Source: HKST-UBA178 sp965223815
GTDB taxonomy: Bacteria > Pseudomonadota > Gammaproteobacteria > Chromatiales > Chromatiaceae
Assembly (NCBI GenBank): GCA_965223815.1
Contig: OZ245019.1
Coordinates: forward strand, 62,001-126,000
Direction: 5' to 3'
Length of the DNA stretch: 64,000 bases
The position numbers and the translations under genes are program-made. A model generated the notes under the pieces. The model made no database searches, was not told where the DNA came from, and saw only the letters and a list, made by a program, of their open reading frames with translations. Positions 9,201 to 16,644 of the stretch are shown one piece after another; position 1 is the stretch's first letter, and each line of letters starts with the position of its first letter.

Positions 9201-10229
9201 CGTATCCCCGTTGGGCAATTCTACACGGGCAATGTACGTTATCTGGTTTTCGTGATGGATGATGACTCAAAAGTCAAAGGTGAAAGTCGATTCCGTAACG
9301 TGAAAATCGTCGAAGATCAGCCACCACCTCCACCACCAGTCAGCGATATCGATTTCAATAACTACTCCTTGAGTTCCTTCAGCAGTGAGGACAAACAGGG
9401 TACAGCCGTCATCGAAGACGACGGTGCAACCCTGCGACTTACAGGCAATACCTGGAAGCGCATCGACCTCCCCTATACCGTTAGCCCGGATACCGTCATC
9501 GAATTCGACTTTTACAGCGGTACCCAGGGTGAGATCCACGGCATCGGTCTGGAAAACGACAACAGACACACCCCCGCTCGAATCTTCGAGTTGCATGGCA
9601 CCCAGAATTGGGGCAACAACAATTTCGACAACTATCCGGGCAGCGGCTGGACACACTATCGTATACCCGTTGGACAATATTATACTGGCAAGACCCACTA
9701 TCTGGTGTTTGTGATGGATGACGATGCCAATGTCAGCGGTGAAAGCAAATTCCGCAACGTCCGGATTGTTGAAGATCAGTCACCGCCAGCAGACGGTGTT
9801 GATTTCAACGACTATACCCTGAGCGCTTTCAGCAGCGAAGACAAGCAGGGTACAGCTACAATCGAGGACAACGGCGCTACACTCCGGCTGGCAGGTAACA
9901 CCTGGAAGCGCATCGACTTCCGCTACACGATCGGGCCCAACACCGTTATCGAATTCGATTTCTCCAGCGAAATCGAGGGCGAGATCCACGGCATCGGATT
10001 GGAAAATAACAACAGCCACTCCCCATCACGTATGTTTAGGCTCTACGGCAGCCAAAACTGGGGGAATGGTCAGTTTGACAACTATCCGGGCAGCGGCTGG
10101 ACCCACTACCGTATCCCAGTCGGGGAATTCTATACCGGCGACGCACGTTATCTGGTATTCGCAACCGATGACGATGCCAAAGCCGTCGGGGAGAGCCGGT
10201 TCCGTAATCTATCGGTACATGAAGAGTAG
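6276..10229 (+). CDS. Secreted zinc metalloprotease with PPC, PKD, HYR and three C-terminal repeats
   Basis: Paralogue of the upstream protease, 1317 residues. Signal peptide 1-22. The zinc motif HEFGHNLGLSH is at 271-281, at the same position as in the paralogue, followed by a Met-turn candidate (APIMG), a PPC-like domain (~385-480) and a PKD domain (~492-573). It differs by about four HYR-type Ig-like domains (~573-870; 'VTWTATDSSGN', 'PVGTTQVTWTATDTSGN') inserted before three copies of the same ~150-residue module (near 872, 1025 and 1175), separated by proline-rich linkers. Amino-terminal halves of the paralogues are closely similar, so the pair arose by tandem duplication. The extra HYR domains probably lengthen a stalk between catalytic and binding parts. 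No sortase or GlyGly-CTERM tail is visible. Confidence 0.88.
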   Translation: MFRRILTLLIATTVALSTAALAAKTEDGHVFKKRRMLGKGHPFMLRDLPRGRVRARLESLPAPAWNRAIEWLQRFEFPEDDLTSMAVDDDGAVLYIDEVPHELPADTQPAESPLPQYSATAVDEAFLLHSRPGASKVLFLDFDGHTFSNTAWSGDTIQAKALDLDGNPESFNNAERNIIAEVWHRVSEDFAAFDIDVTTEAPAAFGQYTGHVLITSKTEVNGNTMPHGSAGGVAYVGVYGRYNYATYYSPALVYYDNLGKSPTYIAEASSHEFGHNLGLSHDGSNSSSYYSGHGSGATSWAPIMGNGYSRNVTQWSKGEYQGANNTQDDLAIIAAKLSLADDDHGDTPAEATPLAVDASGQVLVSNPELDPYNDYPGNKGIIEKDSDSDLFSFQISGGQIDLTVTPAWDAFYRDSRRGANLDVALSLMDADGNTLASADPGSETDANIQANLPGGVYYLAVTGIDSDNYSDYASSGQYFISGSLPQNGDKEPPSAGFVFDCNDLSCSFSDSSREGDGSISAWLWDFGDGTSSNQPNPTHSFASVGSYAVSLRVEDENEESDVAFQNISVSIQDVTPPVVTAPGDITKEATAISTPAALGLATSDDGSPVTHNAPAGGFPLGITQVTWTATDSSGNIGTDTQRVTIVDTTPPQLIPPANVTIDPGEGVDTAIGTATAVDIFPVSVGNDAPASFPVGTTQVTWTATDTSGNTTNAIQVVTVLDVTAPVVTAPGDITKEATAISTPVTLGSATTDDNSPVAHNAPAGGFPLGITQVTWTATDASGNTGTDTQRVTIVDTTPPQLTPPANITIASDGSIGTATAVDIFPVSVGNDAPASFPVGTTQVTWTATDTSGNSANAVQTVTVEDNQVPGAINFNNYLLSSFSSEDKQGTAIIEDNGATLRMTGNRWKRIDFPYTISTDTVIELDFYSGTQGEIHGIGLENDNRHTPARIFKLHGTQNWGNNDFDNYSGNGWVRYRIPVGQFYTGNVRYLVFVMDDDSKVKGESRFRNVKIVEDQPPPPPPVSDIDFNNYSLSSFSSEDKQGTAVIEDDGATLRLTGNTWKRIDLPYTVSPDTVIEFDFYSGTQGEIHGIGLENDNRHTPARIFELHGTQNWGNNNFDNYPGSGWTHYRIPVGQYYTGKTHYLVFVMDDDANVSGESKFRNVRIVEDQSPPADGVDFNDYTLSAFSSEDKQGTATIEDNGATLRLAGNTWKRIDFRYTIGPNTVIEFDFSSEIEGEIHGIGLENNNSHSPSRMFRLYGSQNWGNGQFDNYPGSGWTHYRIPVGEFYTGDARYLVFATDDDAKAVGESRFRNLSVHEE
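7989..8874 (+). repeat. HYR-domain repeat array
   Basis: About four HYR-like units arranged as two ~444-base double units: the nucleotide string beginning at about 7992 (GATGTCACC.CC..CGGTGG) recurs near 8436, and another stretch near 8303-8403 recurs near 8737-8837 almost unchanged. Absent from the upstream paralogue. Confidence 0.75.
8889..10226 (+). repeat. Three tandem C-terminal module repeats
   Basis: Units begin at 8889, 9348 and 9798 (spacing 459 and 450 bases) and encode the same 150-residue module as the three units of the upstream gene. They are more diverged from each other at nucleotide level than units one and two of the upstream gene. Confidence 0.8.
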
Positions 10230-10240
10230 TCGCAACTACT

Positions 10241-10280
10241 GGCCCGCGAACACAACTCTGCAGAGTCTTGTTCGCGGGCC
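10241..10280 (+). terminator. Stem-loop after the second metalloprotease gene
   Basis: GGCCCGCGAACA pairs perfectly with TGTTCGCGGGCC (12 base pairs), with ACTCTGCAGAGT forming a second small palindrome inside the loop, 12 bases after the stop codon. No T-run follows. Confidence 0.6.
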
Positions 10281-10507
10281 GGTAAGAGAAAGCGGTTTAT
10301 CGAAGCGAAGATATCCGAATCGCTACTAACTTAATGATTACGAGAGAATTTCCGGGAGTGTTACAAGATCTGCAGCATGAAAAGGGCTTAGCCCGGCATT
10401 AATACTGTGAGCCTCAACCAGGCTTCTAGTATCGGTCGGGAGTCACCTCCATGACCGAAGAGCTGCTTAGCAGATCCAACGACAAGCACAGGCAGTTGAT
10501 TGAGCTG

Positions 10508-10864
10508 TTATTGGATACTGTTTGAGGCCCTCTTTTCGGCGCCTACGGGCAATGCCAAACCCGCCAAGCGACAGCCCTGGATCGTGGGGCCAAGGGGAAA
10601 CAACACGTATAGGTAACGGAGGCCACCCTTCTTGTGAAAACGCTCATGGAGGGTTTCGTGCAAGCCCCTGGTGGTTACACCTTCACGCTCATGAGCAAAA
10701 TAGTGGGCCTGCAAGGCGCGGATCACCTCTAAATGCTGTTCTGTGAGCTCCAACCCCTCCTTCCGGGCTGCCCGTATTGCCTCTTTCTCGCTCCAGTCCG
10801 AAGGTGCGAAAGGGTACTCAGAGAGTCCGCTAGTGGGATGATAGGCGTTGATATACTCTCTCAT
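10508..10864 (-). CDS. DsrC/TusE-family protein retaining only the internal cysteine
   Basis: Small soluble protein of 118 residues in the DsrC/TusE/DsvC family: 'LELTEQHLEVIRAL' (helix-turn region), 'RYLYVLFPLGP' and the carboxy-terminal arm 'IQGCRLAGLALPVGA'. Family members carry sulfur on cysteines of this flexible arm. DsrC has an internal cysteine and a penultimate cysteine; TusE keeps only the penultimate one. Here Cys98 matches the internal position, while the penultimate position is Ala109 and the chain runs on for nine more residues. A standard TusE or DsrC persulfide relay is therefore unlikely, and a regulatory or altered sulfur role is inferred. ATG at 10864 is chosen because AGGAG lies seven bases ahead; the frame is open 24 codons further. 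Confidence 0.8.
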   Translation of the reverse strand: MREYINAYHPTSGLSEYPFAPSDWSEKEAIRAARKEGLELTEQHLEVIRALQAHYFAHEREGVTTRGLHETLHERFHKKGGLRYLYVLFPLGPTIQGCRLAGLALPVGAEKRASNSIQ

Positions 10865-11331
10865 TGCAAACTCCTCTACTGAAAAAGATCGCGGCTCCGT
10901 CCAATGAGTTAAAGTGCATAATTGTAAGGAAGACACTTCACTCTTTGATGCGGGATCCGGCTACCCATCACCGCCCCTGCAACAGGACGAGTCGACGTCG
11001 ACCTGTAATTAGTTTTTGTATTCTGTTTTTCAGAGTATAGACGTTTTTGTCCACCATGGACGCAGAGCAAGTGACTATAACCCCCTATTGTGATCCCGTT
11101 CACGACCTCCGTGAGACGCTCTAAGTACTTCTTCTATCTTCCTACTAGGGAACGTTTTTCCTAGGCATCGAACCCTATCCCGTGAGAGTTCTTTTGTGGG
11201 ACAAGGGTTCTCCACACCGTGCATCCTTTTCCTTGGACCAAGGGCAAACGCAGACCCCTCTGTATTTTTCATATATATTATGTGGGGTAATTTACCTGGT
11301 GGACCCGCCTTGAAGCGAAAGAGACGCAATA
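10865..11331. other. Divergent intergenic region between the DsrC-like gene and terC
   Basis: 467 bases with no recognised gene. It includes a bulged inverted repeat (ACAGG...TCGACGTCGACCTGT, 10982-11006) followed by TTTTT, CCTTGG-A-CCAAGG near 11230, and GGTAATTTACC at 11286-11296. The manganese yybP-ykoY riboswitch often found before terC genes was looked for and its core motif is not visible. Both neighbouring promoters must lie here. Confidence 0.4.
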
Positions 11332-12096
11332 ATGTTCGAATGGATCACTAGTCCAGAGGCTTGGCTAGCCCTGGTAACTTTAACCGCCCTCGAGATCGTT
11401 TTGGGTATAGACAATATTATTTTCATCTCGATCATTGTCGGAAGACTGCCTCCGGAACAGAGAAACCGTGCCAGGATCCAGGGACTGGCATTCGCAATGA
11501 TCACCCGAATATTATTGTTACTCTCGCTCGCATGGATGATGCAGCTAACCAACCCGCTGTTTACCCTACTTGACTATGAGATCTCTGGCCGAGACCTCAT
11601 TATGATATTCGGTGGCCTATTTCTGCTTTGGAAGAGCACTCAGGAAATTTGGGATAGCCTCGAAGGGGCGGAAGAGGAGACTCATCAGACTAAAGCTCCA
11701 ACGAGCTACATGATGGTACTGGCGCAAATTGCGGTCATCGATATTGTTTTCTCTCTTGACTCTGTGATCACTGCTGTTGGAATGGCACGAGACGTTCCGG
11801 TAATGGTCATTGCCATAGTCATCGCTGTAGGCGTTATGATGCTGTCCGCTAATTCAATAGGTCAATTTGTGGACAATCACCCAAGTATAAAAATGCTGGC
11901 CCTCAGTTTTCTGATTCTGGTGGGCATGGCGCTAATAGGTGAGGGCTTAGATTTACATATTCCCAAGGGGTACATCTACTTTGCCATGTCATTCTCCGTG
12001 GCTGTGGAGATGCTCAACATCTATTCGCGCAAGCGCCGCGGAAAACCGGTTCAACTCCACAAACTGAAGCCATCGGGTGCGGAGGAGTCCCGATAA
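11332..12096 (+). CDS. TerC-family integral membrane protein
   Basis: Inner-membrane protein of 254 residues of the TerC/YgdQ/Alx group, with about seven transmembrane segments. The family signature is visible in 'EIVLGIDNIIFISII' near the start and 'DIVFSLDSVITAVGM' in the middle; the acidic residues in these two motifs are the proposed metal-coordinating sites. Relatives export manganese or take part in tellurite/metal stress and exoprotein metalation. The cytoplasmic loop 'DSLEGAEEETHQT' separates the halves. The ATG at 11332 has a weak upstream GAGA. It converges with glmS with only 22 bases between stop codons. Specific ion unknown. Confidence 0.85.
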   Translation: MFEWITSPEAWLALVTLTALEIVLGIDNIIFISIIVGRLPPEQRNRARIQGLAFAMITRILLLLSLAWMMQLTNPLFTLLDYEISGRDLIMIFGGLFLLWKSTQEIWDSLEGAEEETHQTKAPTSYMMVLAQIAVIDIVFSLDSVITAVGMARDVPVMVIAIVIAVGVMMLSANSIGQFVDNHPSIKMLALSFLILVGMALIGEGLDLHIPKGYIYFAMSFSVAVEMLNIYSRKRRGKPVQLHKLKPSGAEESR

Positions 12097-12118
12097 CGGG
12101 CTCCTCCGGGAGTGGCGA

Positions 12119-13945
12119 CTACTCCACTGTTACCGACTTGGCGAGATTTCTCGGCTGATCGACATCAGTCCCCTTGAGCAACGCTACGTGGTAGGCGAGT
12201 AGCTGCAGCGGGATAGTGTAGACAATTGGCGCCGTGGTGGGGCATATGTCATCCAGCGTAAGATTTTGATAGTGATCCAGGTCAATTTTGACTTTTTGAT
12301 CGCTGAACAGGAACAGCTCTCCTTCGCGCGCCCTAACTTCTTGCAGGTTGGAGAGCACTTTCTCCAGCAGCGGATCATCGGGTAAGGCGCAGATTACAGG
12401 CATTTCTGCGTCTACAAGGGCTAGTGGACCATGCTTCAATTCGCCTGCGGGGTATGCCTCCGCGTGCACGTAGGAGATCTCTTTTAACTTTAGCGCCCCC
12501 TCTAAGGCAACCGGAAAAAAGGGGCCGCGACCGAGAAACAACGCATGGTGTTTCTCGGCAAATGCCATGGCCATCTTACCCACATCCTCGCTTAGGCTGA
12601 GCACCACTTCGACCTGGCGGGGTAGGGCGTGGAGTTCATCGACTAACCGTTTTTGCTCCGCGGCCGTCTGCCCCTGCCGCCGCGCCAATGCCAGTGTTAT
12701 CAGTCGCAACGCAACGAGTTGGGTGGTGAAGGCCTTGGTGGAAGCCACACCAATCTCGGGGCCAGCCCGGGTCATCAATGCCACATCGGATTCCCGTACC
12801 AACGAACTTTCCGGGACGTTGCAAATGGCAAGACTCCCGAGGTAGCCCGCCTCTGAGGACCCCCGTAATGCCGCGAGTGTATCCGCGGTTTCTCCGGACT
12901 GGGAGATAGTGACGAACAGAGTACCCTCGGGTACTACAACCTTTCGGTAGCGATACTCGCTGGCAACCTCCACCATACAGGGGATACCGATCTCCTCGAG
13001 CCAATAGCGCGCCACCATACCGGCATGGTAGCTGGTACCACAAGCGATGATATGAATACACTTGGTTTGATCGAGTAGCACCTTCGCCTGATGGCCGAAA
13101 CTCTCTTCCAGGAGTCGCCCCTGGTGTATTCTCCCCTCTAATGTCTCCGCAATTACAGAAGGTTGTTCGAAAATCTCCTTGAGCATGTAGTGGCTGTAGG
13201 GGCCCTTGTCCGCCGACGAAGCGGCCAATTGGGAATTGCGAACTTGGCGCTCCACCGGGTGCCCAGCCGAATCGAAGACCGACACCTTAGTCCGATGTAT
13301 CTCCGCTACATCACCCTCTTCAAGGAACATGAAGCGTTGGGTCACGGGAAGCAGTGCAAAAACATCCGATGCAATGAAGTTTTCGCCGTCGCCCAGACCG
13401 ACAACCAATGGACTGCCCACCCGGGCTACGATGATACGATCTGGATCATTCGGACTGGCTACCGCCAAGGCATAAGCCCCGACCAACCGCGAGATAGTGG
13501 CATATAAAGCTGCCAACAGATCTGGATTCTGACGCAGACTGCTGTCCAGGAGATGGGCGATTACCTCAGTGTCTGTATCCGAAGAAAATTGGTAGCCAGT
13601 CGCTTCCAACTCCTCGCGCAATTGGCTGTGGTTTTCTATGATACCGTTATGCACCAGTGCGACATGTTCCCCACTCATGTGAGGATGCGCATTGCGCTCC
13701 GCGGGCATGCCATGGGTGGCCCAACGGGTATGGGCGATACCCAAGTGACCGCCAATCGCGGTTTGATCAAGCATTTCCTGTAGCGCTGAAACCTTTCCCA
13801 CAGAGCGAATGCGCTGCAGATTTCCTGAACTATCTCGGACGGCGATACCGGCAGAATCGTAGCCTCGATATTCTAAACGCCTTAAACCTTCCATCAACAC
13901 CGGCAACACTTCACGCCCTGCGATGGCTCCAACTATCCCGCACAT
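12119..13945 (-). CDS. glmS: Glutamine--fructose-6-phosphate aminotransferase
   Basis: Cytosolic enzyme making glucosamine-6-phosphate from fructose-6-phosphate and glutamine, the first step to UDP-GlcNAc for peptidoglycan and lipopolysaccharide. 608 residues, the usual length. The N-terminal class II glutaminase begins MCGIVGA, giving Cys as the catalytic N-terminal residue after Met removal. Two SIS domains follow ('CGTSYHAGMVARYW', 'TISQSGETADTLAAL'), and the conserved end is 'PRNLAKSVTVE'. It lies directly downstream of glmU in the same orientation (71 bases), as in many gammaproteobacteria, and the two serve the same pathway. No ribozyme-type leader is evident. Confidence 0.97.
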   Translation of the reverse strand: MCGIVGAIAGREVLPVLMEGLRRLEYRGYDSAGIAVRDSSGNLQRIRSVGKVSALQEMLDQTAIGGHLGIAHTRWATHGMPAERNAHPHMSGEHVALVHNGIIENHSQLREELEATGYQFSSDTDTEVIAHLLDSSLRQNPDLLAALYATISRLVGAYALAVASPNDPDRIIVARVGSPLVVGLGDGENFIASDVFALLPVTQRFMFLEEGDVAEIHRTKVSVFDSAGHPVERQVRNSQLAASSADKGPYSHYMLKEIFEQPSVIAETLEGRIHQGRLLEESFGHQAKVLLDQTKCIHIIACGTSYHAGMVARYWLEEIGIPCMVEVASEYRYRKVVVPEGTLFVTISQSGETADTLAALRGSSEAGYLGSLAICNVPESSLVRESDVALMTRAGPEIGVASTKAFTTQLVALRLITLALARRQGQTAAEQKRLVDELHALPRQVEVVLSLSEDVGKMAMAFAEKHHALFLGRGPFFPVALEGALKLKEISYVHAEAYPAGELKHGPLALVDAEMPVICALPDDPLLEKVLSNLQEVRAREGELFLFSDQKVKIDLDHYQNLTLDDICPTTAPIVYTIPLQLLAYHVALLKGTDVDQPRNLAKSVTVE

Positions 13946-14016
13946 ATACTCTTTCCTTCTATTCTAAAGAAATCCATTTTGTCATTCGTAGGACACTACA
14001 GCTCTGCTATATCCCG

Positions 14017-15381
14017 CTACTTGGGTTCTTTTTGAGGGCGTTGCCAGTTTGCAACATGGGTCTGCTTTGCACGGCTCACTGCCAGAGCGTTTTGAGGCAC
14101 ATCCCTTGTAATCGTCGCCCCCGCCCCCACGGTCGCGCCATCCCCGATCTTGACCGGTGCTACCAGCTGTGTGTCAGAGCCGATAAATACCTTGTCTCCG
14201 AAAACCGTTTGATGCTTATTGGCTCCATCGTAATTGCAGGTAATAGTACCTGCACCGATGTTGACCTCACTACCAACGATACTGTCACCGACGTAACTCA
14301 AATGGTTGATTTTACTGCCTTCGGAAACCTTGGATTTCTTTATCTCGACAAAATTGCCAATGTGAACCCGGGGGCCTAATTCGGTATCGGGACGCAGACG
14401 CGAAAAAGGCCCAATTCGTCCGCCATGTCCGACTACGGCATTCTCGATGACGCAATTCTCGAACACCTGCACGTTATCACCTATTTCGCTATTACGAATG
14501 ATTGTATTGGCACCGACACGCACGTCGTTACCTAGGGTGACGTCACCTTCGAACAAGACATTGATGTCGATCTCCACATCCTCTCCGACTGACAACTTCC
14601 CTCGGATATCGACCCGCTCAGGATCTCTGAGCGTAACTCCGTTGCGCATCATTTCTCTGGCTCGCAATCGTTGATAGTGACGCTCGAGATCCGACAGCTG
14701 TATGCGATCGTTGACACCCACAACTTCGTACGGGTCTTCAGGCTGGGCAGACTGAACCTCCACCCCTTGAGAAACTGCCATAGAGACGATATCCGTGAGG
14801 TAGTACTCACCCTGTACATTGTCGTTACCCAGGGACCCCAACCAATTTTCCAGGCGCTCCCTGTCCGCGACAAGAATACCGGTGTTTATCTCCTGACTAG
14901 CCAGCTCAGTTTCGCTGGCATCTTTGTGCTCGACAATGCGTTGAATCCCACCGCTTCCATCACGGATAATTCGACCATATCCCGTGGGATCCTCCAGATT
15001 AACCGTAAGTAGCGACAGAGTATTGTTCACAGGACCCATTAAGGCGCTCAATGTCTCCGCACGGATCAGTGGCACATCTCCATAGAGTACCAGTACCCTG
15101 TGCATTTCCGACATGGCGGGTAAGGCCTGAGCAACTGCATGGCCCGTACCCAGCTGCTCGGCCTGTTCCACCCAGACTAATGAGGAATCGTTGAAGGCAT
15201 CGGGAACCTGCCGACCTCCATGGCCGTACACAACCGCGATACGATCTGCCTGACACTGTTTCGCAGTATCGATAACATGTCCCAAAAGAGGTGATCCGGC
15301 CAATGGATGAAGCACTTTTGGCCGTTTAGACTTCATGCGCGTACCCTGTCCGGCCGCAAGAATAACTACACCCAGTTTCAT
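14017..15381 (-). CDS. glmU: Bifunctional UDP-GlcNAc pyrophosphorylase / GlcN-1-P acetyltransferase
   Basis: Cytosolic bifunctional enzyme converting glucosamine-1-phosphate to UDP-N-acetylglucosamine. 454 residues, normal length. The N-terminal uridylyltransferase carries 'LAAGQGTRMKSKRPKVLHPL', and the C-terminal left-handed beta-helix has hexapeptide repeats with 'IGAGTITCNYDGANKHQT', which holds the acetyltransferase residues. It precedes glmS. In many relatives this gene follows atpC; here the ATP synthase operon lies upstream, but the TRAP/DctBD locus, a UspA gene and an SlyD-like gene are interposed. Confidence 0.97.
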   Translation of the reverse strand: MKLGVVILAAGQGTRMKSKRPKVLHPLAGSPLLGHVIDTAKQCQADRIAVVYGHGGRQVPDAFNDSSLVWVEQAEQLGTGHAVAQALPAMSEMHRVLVLYGDVPLIRAETLSALMGPVNNTLSLLTVNLEDPTGYGRIIRDGSGGIQRIVEHKDASETELASQEINTGILVADRERLENWLGSLGNDNVQGEYYLTDIVSMAVSQGVEVQSAQPEDPYEVVGVNDRIQLSDLERHYQRLRAREMMRNGVTLRDPERVDIRGKLSVGEDVEIDINVLFEGDVTLGNDVRVGANTIIRNSEIGDNVQVFENCVIENAVVGHGGRIGPFSRLRPDTELGPRVHIGNFVEIKKSKVSEGSKINHLSYVGDSIVGSEVNIGAGTITCNYDGANKHQTVFGDKVFIGSDTQLVAPVKIGDGATVGAGATITRDVPQNALAVSRAKQTHVANWQRPQKEPK

Positions 15382-15450
15382 AATTTCCTCGATTGATTGC
15401 TTTTCAGGGTTAGCGGCGAGAAAAGGATTAACCTTTATGTCTCGGCTCCA

Positions 15451-15930
15451 TCAGTTGAGGGTGGGAGAACCACCAGTCGGAGACATGTCCTCGATAGTTG
15501 CATCTCGTACCTCAAGTATCTTTACCCGTACTCGGAGGCTCTTACCTGCAAACGGATGGTTACCATCGATGGTTAGTTTACCGTCCGCGATTTCTGTAAC
15601 GACAAAAGATTTAGTCTCGCCCGCTTCGTTTTGCATCTCCACCTCGGCGCCAACACGGTGAAATTGTGGTGGCACGTTAGCCAGGTCGTCGGTGAAGGTG
15701 AGATTGGGATCATGAGGGCCAAAACCCTGCTCCTCAGTTAGCTGCATTTCCACTAAATCACCCTCTGATTTCCCCACCATCGCTTCATCCATGCCTCCGA
15801 TGAGTTCGGTTTCACCACCGTGGACGTAACTTACCGGAATATCGTTCTGCTCCAGAATCTTGCCGACCGTATCAGAGATAGTGTAGGTGAGAGAGACGAA
15901 CTTGCCCGGCTTGATCACTTGACCCGACAT
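15451..15930 (-). CDS. FKBP-type peptidyl-prolyl isomerase, SlyD-like
   Basis: 159-residue cytosolic folding helper of the FKBP/SlyD type. It has the split FKBP core ('VIKPGKFVSLTYTI' and 'LTIDGNHPFAGKSLRVRVKILEV') with an IF chaperone-domain insert ('EQGFGPHDPNLTFT') in the middle. It lacks the histidine- and cysteine-rich nickel-binding tail of Escherichia coli SlyD and ends in 'SPTGGSPTLN', so a metallochaperone role is unlikely. It stands alone between uspA and glmU. Confidence 0.88.
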   Translation of the reverse strand: MSGQVIKPGKFVSLTYTISDTVGKILEQNDIPVSYVHGGETELIGGMDEAMVGKSEGDLVEMQLTEEQGFGPHDPNLTFTDDLANVPPQFHRVGAEVEMQNEAGETKSFVVTEIADGKLTIDGNHPFAGKSLRVRVKILEVRDATIEDMSPTGGSPTLN

Positions 15931-16007
15931 GCCAACACTCCAGCGGTCGCAAAGGAGGGATATTGTAACAACTTGTAGATAAAGAGTACCAAACCAGTGG
16001 GAAGGAG

Positions 16008-16038
16008 CTTCCTGCGATCATTCATCTGCAGCAGGAAG
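16008..16038 (-). terminator. Stem-loop between uspA and the SlyD-like gene
   Basis: CTTCCTGC and GCAGGAAG are perfect 8-base arms around a 15-base loop, 36 bases beyond the uspA stop codon in the direction of transcription. No T-run follows on the minus strand; termination is plausible but unproven. Confidence 0.4.
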
Positions 16039-16073
16039 AAAAACGGAGGCTTGGCGTTCAGTACATAGAGTGG

Positions 16074-16595
16074 TTATTCCGCTAACGGCACCACCATGAC
16101 AGGTTTACTGCATCTGCGGATAACCCGACGGGCTGTGGTACCGATGACCGCATCCTCCAGGAATCCATGCCCGTGCTTACCCATGACTACCAGATCGTAA
16201 TCACCCCCTTCGGCTTCCTTGATGATCTCCTGAACAGCATCTCCCATTTTTACAACGACTTTGTAAACAACGTAAGGATGGTCTTCGTATTTCGCCAGGG
16301 CATTGCGGTAAATCTCGTGAACGCTATCGCGGACATCCGCATCATCGCGTTTGCGCTCGGTAATAAGGCTCTTAGCCTCCTCAAGAGTCTGGGTCTTGAG
16401 TTGCTCCCACATATCTTCGCTTATCCACCCCACCAAATAATTCTCAAATTCCGGGGGTTTAACGACGTGCAATACCGTCAATTCTGCCCCATAACTACTG
16501 GCAATGCTGGCAGCATAGGGAAAGGCAGAGCGCCCGATTTCCGATAAGTCGGTGGTGTAAAGAATTTTTTTATATTCTATTTTTGGGATATTCAT
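16074..16595 (-). CDS. Universal stress protein A family, TRAP-associated
   Basis: 173-residue UspA-domain protein. The nucleotide-binding signature GxxGxxxxxxxxxG(S/T) is present as 'GKHGHGFLEDAVIGTT', so ATP binding is expected. It follows the TRAP permease gene by 49 bases in the same direction. UspA genes are known next to TRAP transporters; in the ectoine transporter TeaABC, the UspA protein TeaD tunes transport. An equivalent role here is inference. ATG at 16595 is preferred over the in-frame TTG nine bases upstream; neither has a strong ribosome binding site. Confidence 0.85.
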   Translation of the reverse strand: MNIPKIEYKKILYTTDLSEIGRSAFPYAASIASSYGAELTVLHVVKPPEFENYLVGWISEDMWEQLKTQTLEEAKSLITERKRDDADVRDSVHEIYRNALAKYEDHPYVVYKVVVKMGDAVQEIIKEAEGGDYDLVVMGKHGHGFLEDAVIGTTARRVIRRCSKPVMVVPLAE

Positions 16596-16644
16596 AGGAG
16601 TCAACCCATACCTATAGATGATTCAAATGTGCCCGCCGGCGTTT

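Noticed and set aside
8232..9218. Long open frame of 328 codons on the minus strand inside the second metalloprotease
   Set aside because: It lies opposite a clear multi-domain coding sequence, and its apparent repeats mirror the HYR and C-terminal repeats of the sense strand.
10451..10525. Possible 24-codon peptide (MTEELLSRSND...) with GGAG ahead
   Set aside because: Too short to judge, overlaps the end of the DsrC-like gene and shows no homology I recognise.
10982..11017. Intrinsic terminator with TTTTT on the plus strand
   Set aside because: No plus-strand gene ends nearby and the stem has a 5-base bulge; listed only as part of the intergenic description.
10937..11331. Manganese riboswitch (yybP-ykoY) upstream of terC
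   Set aside because: The conserved GGGGAGTA core and matching stems were not found on the plus strand.
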